A stretch of DNA of 63,150 bases from Bacillota bacterium (GTDB lineage: Bacteria; Bacillota; Clostridia; Christensenellales; Aristaeellaceae): the NCBI GenBank assembly GCA_023459275.1, contig JAEWVC010000032.1:1-63150 (forward strand), read 5' to 3'. The position numbers were made by a program, and so were the translations under genes. Shown piece after piece: positions 57,447 through 63,150 of this stretch. Under the pieces are notes generated by a model. That model ran no database searches, had not been told where the DNA came from, and saw only the letters and a program-made list of their open reading frames with translations. The stretch's first letter is position 1, and each line of letters opens with the position of its first letter.

Positions 57447-58535
57447 TTACCTCCATTTGAGCTTGTCGCTCAGCGTCGGGAGGGAGGTCCCGAACGTAAT
57501 CGTCACATCCGCCTTCCCGCTCTCGTAAGCCTCTTGGGCCTCCGTAATCCGCGCGTCGATCTTCACGCCCCAGCGCCGGTTCAGGCAGGTCACGCGGTCG
57601 CCCACGTCGTAATTCTCCCGGTACTTCAAATGGGCCGAAGGGTTGATTTTGCTCGAAAACGAAACGCTCTCCACCTTGTTGGCCAGCATGGAATTCCCCT
57701 TCGCTGTCAGGAGCGCGGCGTAGTCCACATTTTCCTCGCTTCCGCCAGAAACATCGGAAGCGGAATAGAAGAACTCCACCCGGTCCAGGCCGGTCTTTGA
57801 ATCGTCGGATACTTCCACAGGTTCCCGCGCCTCGGTGCTGAGGGTGGAATCGCTCTGCAGGTAGATCGCCGTAGCGACGTTTTCATCGCTTTCGGAGAAC
57901 TCCTGCTCCAGCACGTTGTCAAAGTCGGGAGAGAAAACGCACATCGGGTTTACCGTCTGGCCGGACGTCCGGTCAACCCCTTTATAGACGGTGAACGCAT
58001 GGAGCTTCGTTTTGGGGTCCGTCGTAATCTTGAATCCGAGCTTCGCCACCTGCGCCCGCGCCTCGCAGACGTCGAGGGCATTTGCGAATTCTTCGGAGGT
58101 GTAAGCGTAGGGTTCAGACGAAACCCCCGAAAGGTCGATCACCAAATTCGGCACCATCCGGCGCGGATCGTCCGGCGCGACGAGATTGTTGTTCACGATC
58201 CGGGCGAGCAGCTCGTGCGTTCCGGCCTCCACGCTGAGCATGGGAATGATGAGCCGCTTCCCGATCCAGTGCGTCAGGAACATCCCCTGGATCTCGATAT
58301 TCTCAAGCCCATCCGCGTCCTTCGCAATGTGCCGGTAGCGGATCTGCCCCGCCTCGTCGCAATCCCGCCGGAGGATGATCCGCCCGAGCTTCAAAAGCGA
58401 CGCATGTTTCTCCGTCATGGGGACGAGCAGCGAAAACTCCCCGCACGACCAGTACCGCCGCGTCCAGACCAAGGATGAGATTTCGTCGATGATCCCGAGC
58501 AGGGTCATGTCCGAATCGTAGATATAAAGCTCCAA
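57447..58535 (-). CDS. Siphovirus Gp37-like tail protein
   Basis: 362 aa, ATG 58535. MELYIYDSDMTLLGIIDEIS and SLVWTRRYWSCGEFSLLVP match the ReqiPepy6 Gp37-like family, with NIEIQGMFLTHWIGKRLI near 80 and the C-terminal DVGDRVTCLNRRWGVKIDAR. The family is a baseplate hub-like protein following the distal tail protein. It takes the place that the Prophage_tail endopeptidase (26383) holds in element 1, so the two prophages use different tail ends. Confidence 0.85.
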   Translation of the reverse strand: MELYIYDSDMTLLGIIDEISSLVWTRRYWSCGEFSLLVPMTEKHASLLKLGRIILRRDCDEAGQIRYRHIAKDADGLENIEIQGMFLTHWIGKRLIIPMLSVEAGTHELLARIVNNNLVAPDDPRRMVPNLVIDLSGVSSEPYAYTSEEFANALDVCEARAQVAKLGFKITTDPKTKLHAFTVYKGVDRTSGQTVNPMCVFSPDFDNVLEQEFSESDENVATAIYLQSDSTLSTEAREPVEVSDDSKTGLDRVEFFYSASDVSGGSEENVDYAALLTAKGNSMLANKVESVSFSSKINPSAHLKYRENYDVGDRVTCLNRRWGVKIDARITEAQEAYESGKADVTITFGTSLPTLSDKLKWR

Positions 58536-58538
58536 GGT

Positions 58539-59423
58539 TCACACCCCCAGGTACCGGTTGCTGTGGTACACGACGATCTCCAGATTATCCACGCCCGCGT
58601 CGGCCTCGTACTTGATGAGGTTGTCCCCCGGTTCGAGCGCGAGGAACGTGCTATCGATGTCCAGGTATTGGAGCGCATCATCCTCCGCGCCGTCGTGGGT
58701 GTACGTCGCCCACTTGTCGGCGTAGCCGGTGGAGAAGGCGAGCGTATCGCCCACGGAGAGCGTGATCACGAAGCGGATGAACTCGCCCGTCGCGACGTTC
58801 AGAATCTTGGGGTTGACCACGGTATCCACCGCGCTCATCTCCGCGCGGATGCCGCTCTCCACGTCCCCGCCGTTAAAGACGTTCACGATGACGCTGGGTT
58901 GGCGGTAGCCCATGGACATGCCCGCCGCCGGAAGGCGCACGGGGAATTCCAGCGTGCCCACCCAGGCGGCGACGCCGGTGCGCCGTTCGGATGCTTCCCG
59001 CCAGAAGGGGTTCAGGCACGAGAGCGTGACCGCGAACTTGTGGTAGATGTCCTGGGGCTTCTTCGTCACGACGGGCGAGCTGACCGCCCGGCAGCCGATC
59101 ACACGGAGGAAGTCGCCGTATTGATAGGAAAGAACGCCGTCCAGCTTGGGGTTGAGCACGCGGGCCAGCTTGCGCCGGAGTTCCCGCGCCTTGATGGGAT
59201 CGCGCTCCCGGATGGAGCCGGCGAGGTCGATCTCCCGGCCCTCAATGCGGCTGGCGATGTAGGAGTCCCCGTCCTGGCCCATGGAGTGGATTGTGTAGAG
59301 GGTGGAGCGCACGTCGGTCAGCCCGGTCACATCCTGAGTGGAGAAGGCGGAGGCGTGCGAGAACGTGAGCGCCTCGCCGTTTTCGTTGGTGTAGACAAGG
59401 GTCTCGATCCTTCCTCCGTTCAC
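58539..59423 (-). CDS. Phage distal tail protein (Dit-like)
   Basis: 294 aa. Its start overlaps the tape measure stop by four bases (59420-59423). It has the tail-protein N-terminal barrel (LVYTNENGEALTFSHASAFS, GQDGDSYIASRIEGREIDLA), the QYGDFLRVIGCRAVSSP segment and VTLSCLNPFWREASERRTGV linking to the C-terminal domain. Longer than the distal tail protein of element 1 (233 aa) and of another subfamily. Confidence 0.85.
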   Translation of the reverse strand: MNGGRIETLVYTNENGEALTFSHASAFSTQDVTGLTDVRSTLYTIHSMGQDGDSYIASRIEGREIDLAGSIRERDPIKARELRRKLARVLNPKLDGVLSYQYGDFLRVIGCRAVSSPVVTKKPQDIYHKFAVTLSCLNPFWREASERRTGVAAWVGTLEFPVRLPAAGMSMGYRQPSVIVNVFNGGDVESGIRAEMSAVDTVVNPKILNVATGEFIRFVITLSVGDTLAFSTGYADKWATYTHDGAEDDALQYLDIDSTFLALEPGDNLIKYEADAGVDNLEIVVYHSNRYLGV

Positions 59424-62400
59424 GTAAGCGCCCTCGCAATCTGCCTGAACTGCCGCGCGGCCTCCCGCTGCTGGCCGACGTAAGAGGTTTCATTGGCGTA
59501 GATGTTCTGCTCCACCGTCACGGAAGGAGAAGAAGCGGAATCCTTTGTGGCGGCGATGGCCGCCGTGAACGCCCGGACCAGTTGATTTGCCTGGCGCTCG
59601 CCGTCCGCACGGGATTCGGCGAGGATTTCCCGCATACCGGACTTGAGCCGCGCTGACATCTCCGTCCAGAGGGTATCGAGGGGCAGGATCGCCTCCGGCC
59701 CAGCCTCGCCCACACCCTGCAACCCCGCGCGGGTATTGAAGATGGTCGGCTCATCGAAGATGCCGCCCAGCGCGTTCCACTTGAGGGAGAGCTTCGGGAT
59801 TTTGATCCCCCAGCCGACGTCGTTCCAGGTCACGTCGATGGTGGGCAGCTTGAAGTTCGGCAGCTTCCAACTGAAATTGAACAAATCTTTGAAGCCCTGG
59901 ACTTTGCCTTGGACCCAGTTGTACGCCGTGGTGATGGGCGATTTCACGATGTCCACGACCTTGTCCCATACGTCCTTCACGCCGGATTTCACAGAATCCC
60001 ATGCGTCCGTGATGCCAGTCTTGCCGATGGAAACCGCGGTTTTGACGGCATTCGTGATCCCGAGCCATTTCGTCCCGGCGTCGGTTTTCAAGGTCTCCCA
60101 GATGTCCTTCGCGCCGGTCGAAATCGCGGTCCACTTTTCGGAGAGGGTGGATTTTGCGGTTTCCACGGTACCCGAGATGGTCGATGTGATGGAATCCCAT
60201 TTGTCGGAAGCCGCGGTTTTGAGGCTATCCCATTTGCCCGAGATCGTCGTCTTCGCGGATTCCCACTTGCTTTCAATGGCCGTCTTCACCGTATCGACCG
60301 CCGTGCGGATGGTCGAGGTGATCCCGGTCCATACCGTGGAGGCGGTGGAGGAGATGGTGTTCCAGGTGCCGGAAAGACTGATCTTGGCCTTCGTCCATTG
60401 ATCCTCCGCCCAGGCCTTTGCGGTATCCACCGCGCCGGAGATGGCGCCGGTGATCGCATTCCACGTGGAAGTGGCCGACGTACTGATGGCCGTCCAGATG
60501 CCCGTGACCGAATCCGAGAACGCCGTCCACGCGGCAGAGGCCGTCGAAGATATGGACACCCACAGCCCCGAGAAGAAATCCTTCACGCCGTTCCAGATGG
60601 TGGCGATGCTGCCCGCGATGTCGATGCCGAACGACTCCGCGATGCTCTTAATGGCCGTCCATACCCCGACAAAGAACGCCTGGATCGTCGCCCAGATGTT
60701 CCGCCAGTACTCGCCCAGAGCGGCGAGCGCCGCTTTCAGGTACTCGAGCGCGCCGGTGAAATCCCCGGAAAAGAACGCGATGAGCGCGGCGAAGATGTCG
60801 ATGACCACGGTCACGGCCGAAACGATCACCTGGATGAACGGCCCGATGGCGTTCATGATCCCGTTTGCGACGGCGAGGACATAGGCCACCATCGCCCCGA
60901 TGACGATCCCAATGGCCGTCACGACCGGCTCGATTGCGGCCCAGATTCGTTGAAATACGTCGGTCACGGTTGCCCACAGGTTGGTCAGCGCCTCTTTTAC
61001 CGGTTCCAGGGATGCCTTGATGTTCTCGAACGTGGCGAGGAACATCTCCTTCACCGGCTGTAGCGCGGAAACGATGTTCGTCCAGACCTCATTGACCTTG
61101 TTCCGAAAGCCTTCATTGGTGTTGTAGAGGATGAGGAACCCGGCGACGAGTGCGGCAATGGCCGCGAGGATGATGCCGACCGGCCCGGTGAGCGCCGTGA
61201 AGGCCGCGCCCAGGCCGTTCGATGCGGTGCCGACGCCGCTGATGAGCTTCGCCACCGGGGAGAGTGCCTTCGTCACCGTTCCGATCGTCCCCACGACTTT
61301 GCCGACCACGACGAGCGCAGGCCCCACGGCCGCGACGATCATCGCGATCTTCACGATCATTTCCTGCATCTGCGGGCTGAGCGAGCCAAACCAGTTCCCG
61401 ACCGCCTCGATTTTCTCCGCGACGGTTTCCAGAACGGGTACGAGGGTGTCGAGAATTTTCTCCCCCAACATGCGCCCGGCGTTCTTGATCTTGTTGAACG
61501 CAACCGTCGCATCGTCGGACGAGTCCATGATGGTCCCGTAGGTCGTTTCGACCACATCTCCGTAGTTCTCCATGGAGTCCGCGAGGTCTTCCACGGTGAA
61601 ACGGCCTTCACGAATCGCCGTCGCCATTTCGGCCGCGCCTTTTACACCGAAGGTCTCCTGCGCGATGGCGAGCGCCTCGGTTTCGGAGGACGCATTCTTG
61701 ATGCTTCCGATGACCGTCTGGAGCGCCTCGCCCAGCGGCATTCCGCTGTCGGTGAGATTGGTGACCGCCTTTTTGAGCCCCGCCATGGCGACGCCGGTGT
61801 CCACGCCCGCCAGCTCCATCTGCGCGATGAGGTTGATGGACTCCTCTGCGGACAGCCCCAACTCTTTGAAGGTCGCGCTGTTGGCTTCGAGGATGGACAT
61901 GAGGTCCGACATAGAAATGCCCGTCTGCTGGCTCTTGGCGGTCAGCATCCCGAGCAAGGCGTTTGTATCCGAGGTGTCCAGCCCGAACTGCTTGAGCAGC
62001 CGGGCGGTGGAGTCCACCGCGTCGTTCACGTCCGTGTTGTTGACGGCGGCGAATTCCAGGAAGGTTTGGGAAAGCTCGGACAACCGGTCGCCTGTGGCAT
62101 CAAAACGGATGCTGACCTCGCTGACCGCAGCGCCCGCGTCATCCATGGACACGGCCATGTTCGTGTACAGGCCGACCGCCGCGTCCTCCAAGCCGGAGAG
62201 CGCGTCGCCCGTGGCACCGGTTCTTGTGGCGATGTTGTCGAGGCCCTCGTCGAGGTCATAAAACGCCGCGACGCTTGCAGCGCCCAGGGCGGCGATGGGC
62301 GCGGTGACGTTTTTGGATAGGCCCTCGCCCGCGTCGGAGATCTTTTCGCCGACCTCGGTCAGCTTTTCCCCGACGCCTTCGAGGTTGACGGAGAGCTGGT

Positions 62401-62785
62401 ACCAGCCGTTCTGGTTGTTTGCGATCTGGTCGTTGACGGTCTTGAGCGCGGTCTCGGTCTGCTCGAGCTTATCCTTCGCGGCGTCGAGCTTTTCCTTGAG
62501 CTTCTGGGTTTCCTCGGCGTCCGCGCCCTTCGCCTCAACGGATTTCTGGTAAGCGGCTTCGAGCTTTTCGACCTTATCGCGTTGAAGGGATAATCTTTCG
62601 GTCAGGGTTCCCGCGCTCTCCCGGAGCTTCGATACGACCTTGTCAAAGTCGGTGACGCCGATGGTGGAGCTCTTGTACTGGTTCTGAAGCGATGTCATCT
62701 GCTTCTCGAACTTCGCCATTCCGTTCTCGAACTTCGCGCTGTCCAGCGACAGCCGGACGATGAGATCGCCCAGTTCCTTCGCCAT
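59420..62785 (-). CDS. Phage tail tape measure protein
   Basis: 1121 aa. ATG 62785 with GAGGTGAT upstream. Start MAKELGDLIVRLSLDSAKFE, coiled coil at about 20-135, TP901-type tape measure core at about 160-470 (ATRTGATGDALSGLEDAAVG..., VETTYGTIMDSSDDATVAFN). Hydrophobic helices lie at about 480-560 and 620-680. The region at about 700-950 has many short W-x-x-I/L repeats (AWTAFSDSVTGIWTAISTSA, KWDSLKTAASDKWDSITSTI). The C-terminus AREAARQFRQIARAL resembles many minor tail proteins. It sets tail length; unlike in element 1 the frame is intact. Confidence 0.9.
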   Translation of the reverse strand: MAKELGDLIVRLSLDSAKFENGMAKFEKQMTSLQNQYKSSTIGVTDFDKVVSKLRESAGTLTERLSLQRDKVEKLEAAYQKSVEAKGADAEETQKLKEKLDAAKDKLEQTETALKTVNDQIANNQNGWYQLSVNLEGVGEKLTEVGEKISDAGEGLSKNVTAPIAALGAASVAAFYDLDEGLDNIATRTGATGDALSGLEDAAVGLYTNMAVSMDDAGAAVSEVSIRFDATGDRLSELSQTFLEFAAVNNTDVNDAVDSTARLLKQFGLDTSDTNALLGMLTAKSQQTGISMSDLMSILEANSATFKELGLSAEESINLIAQMELAGVDTGVAMAGLKKAVTNLTDSGMPLGEALQTVIGSIKNASSETEALAIAQETFGVKGAAEMATAIREGRFTVEDLADSMENYGDVVETTYGTIMDSSDDATVAFNKIKNAGRMLGEKILDTLVPVLETVAEKIEAVGNWFGSLSPQMQEMIVKIAMIVAAVGPALVVVGKVVGTIGTVTKALSPVAKLISGVGTASNGLGAAFTALTGPVGIILAAIAALVAGFLILYNTNEGFRNKVNEVWTNIVSALQPVKEMFLATFENIKASLEPVKEALTNLWATVTDVFQRIWAAIEPVVTAIGIVIGAMVAYVLAVANGIMNAIGPFIQVIVSAVTVVIDIFAALIAFFSGDFTGALEYLKAALAALGEYWRNIWATIQAFFVGVWTAIKSIAESFGIDIAGSIATIWNGVKDFFSGLWVSISSTASAAWTAFSDSVTGIWTAISTSATSTWNAITGAISGAVDTAKAWAEDQWTKAKISLSGTWNTISSTASTVWTGITSTIRTAVDTVKTAIESKWESAKTTISGKWDSLKTAASDKWDSITSTISGTVETAKSTLSEKWTAISTGAKDIWETLKTDAGTKWLGITNAVKTAVSIGKTGITDAWDSVKSGVKDVWDKVVDIVKSPITTAYNWVQGKVQGFKDLFNFSWKLPNFKLPTIDVTWNDVGWGIKIPKLSLKWNALGGIFDEPTIFNTRAGLQGVGEAGPEAILPLDTLWTEMSARLKSGMREILAESRADGERQANQLVRAFTAAIAATKDSASSPSVTVEQNIYANETSYVGQQREAARQFRQIARALT

Positions 62786-62833
62786 GCCCCATCACCTCGC
62801 ATTCCGTCCCAGGTCGCATCTTGAAAACTGAAT

Positions 62834-63066
62834 TCAGACCAAATCAGAAAAGGGGGACCGTCCGCTGCGGCGCCCGCCGGTCCCCCTCGCCTCCACGTCG
62901 TGCAGATACAGCGCCCGGAGCTTCCGGAACGTCGTGCGCCAGAATTCGGTCTGCGTCATGCCCAGCACGACCGTGCCGATATAGTAAAGCCGCACCCAGT
63001 CGATCCCCTCGCCGGATGCGGCGTCCCCCTCTGGGGCAAACGAGTTCCAGAGCTCGTCTAGGTAGG
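62834..63066 (-). CDS. Tail assembly chaperone, T-domain frame (gpGT-like)
   Basis: Open frame on the minus strand reading GPYLDELWNSFAPEG, then GIDWVRLYYIGTVVLGMTQT and EFWRTTFRKLRALYLHDVEA, stop at 62834. It has no start or ribosome site and lies in the -1 frame of the G protein whose end is at 63058, so it is expected to be made by frameshifting. Composition and place match the T domain of element 1 (36374). No canonical slippery heptamer is clear in the visible part. Left end given where the T frame is first recognisable. Confidence 0.6.
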
Positions 63067-63150
63067 GTCCGCCGCGCTTCCTGCCGTTTCTCCATCCGTG
63101 TCCGGCATGGCCGCGGTGAGCGCGGACGTGATGCTGTCCATGATCCCGCT
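63058..63150 (-). CDS. Tail assembly chaperone, G protein C-terminus (partial)
   Basis: The last 30 codons of a gene running off the right edge: SGIMDSITSALTAAMPDTDG then ETAGSAADPT, stop at 63058. An Ala/Thr/Asp-rich tail like that of the gpG protein in element 1 (36559). Confidence 0.55.
   Translation of the reverse strand, partial: SGIMDSITSALTAAMPDTDGETAGSAADPT

Larger units (their letters stand above)
47249..63150. mobile_element. Element 2: siphophage prophage with dual serine recombinases (right end outside window)
   Basis: Begins with the second end repeat and a decayed recombinase/tail fragment (47500-48045), a GNAT gene, then an intact module on the minus strand: two recombinases, two small genes, endolysin, holin, tail fibres, Gp37-like, distal tail, tape measure and the tail chaperone genes at the edge. 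The stretch 47249-48220 may be a relic of a third, older element. The genes from 48867 to 63150 read without obvious disruption. Confidence 0.8.

Noticed and set aside
62844..63095. 83-codon minus-strand ORF starting MEKRQEARRT
   Set aside because: Arg-rich shadow; the neighbouring frame ending at 62834 encodes the recognisable T domain of the tail chaperone.

Overview
The window looks like the chromosome of a fairly GC-rich anaerobic Clostridia-type Firmicute (genus not identifiable from sequence alone). The evidence is strong GGAGG-type ribosome sites, several TTG and GTG starts, YesM/YesN-type two-component proteins, DUF4179/ECF sigma pairs, a probable Re-citrate synthase, and Clostridia-style siphophage and serine-recombinase elements.

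Host part (1-21984). Small genes come first: a four-His membrane cytochrome-like protein flanked by two copies of a long palindromic repeat, a secreted five-SH3 protein, an AAC(3)-family acetyltransferase, an Imm5-like protein, and an ECF sigma/anti-sigma pair. The best-defined host module is at 6836-16924: an N,N'-diacetylchitobiose phosphorylase (GH94), a phosphohexomutase, a YesM-type histidine kinase, an ABC sugar-binding protein with two permeases, and a YesN-type regulator. Read together, these import a GlcNAc disaccharide, split it by phosphorolysis to GlcNAc-1-P, convert that to GlcNAc-6-P, and sense sugar outside the cell. A 19-bp motif is shared upstream of the phosphorylase and the binding protein. 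IMP dehydrogenase (guaB) and an aminotransferase/Re-citrate-synthase-like operon follow, then tRNA-Val(GAC).

Accessory part (21985-63150). A decayed siphophage (element 1, late genes on the minus strand) abuts the tRNA. It keeps a truncated recombinase and endolysin, a holin, tail genes, a tape-measure gene broken by a frameshift, and a gpG/gpGT chaperone pair with a canonical slippery heptamer. It carries a TIR-domain cargo gene with its own near-consensus promoter. Its major tail gene is cut at about 37217, where DNA of conjugative-element origin (SprT-like remnant) carries a metal/stress island: ArsR/CadC regulator, three-HMA CadA-type ATPase with a recent internal tandem duplication, radical SAM protein, DegV, ChrB-like protein, DUF1232 protein and MFS transporter.

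At about 47249 the recombinase-end sequence next to the tRNA is repeated, followed by recombinase/tail-fibre debris, a GNAT gene, and a second, apparently intact prophage (element 2) that runs out of the window. Element 2 has two translationally coupled large serine recombinases, two small accessory genes, endolysin, holin, repeat-rich tail fibres, Gp37-like and distal tail proteins, tape measure and the start of the chaperone genes. Elements 1 and 2 share near-identical lysis and recombinase genes but have different tail modules. Compared with element 2, element 1 has lost about 2.9 kb, fusing its endolysin to its recombinase and removing both catalytic halves.
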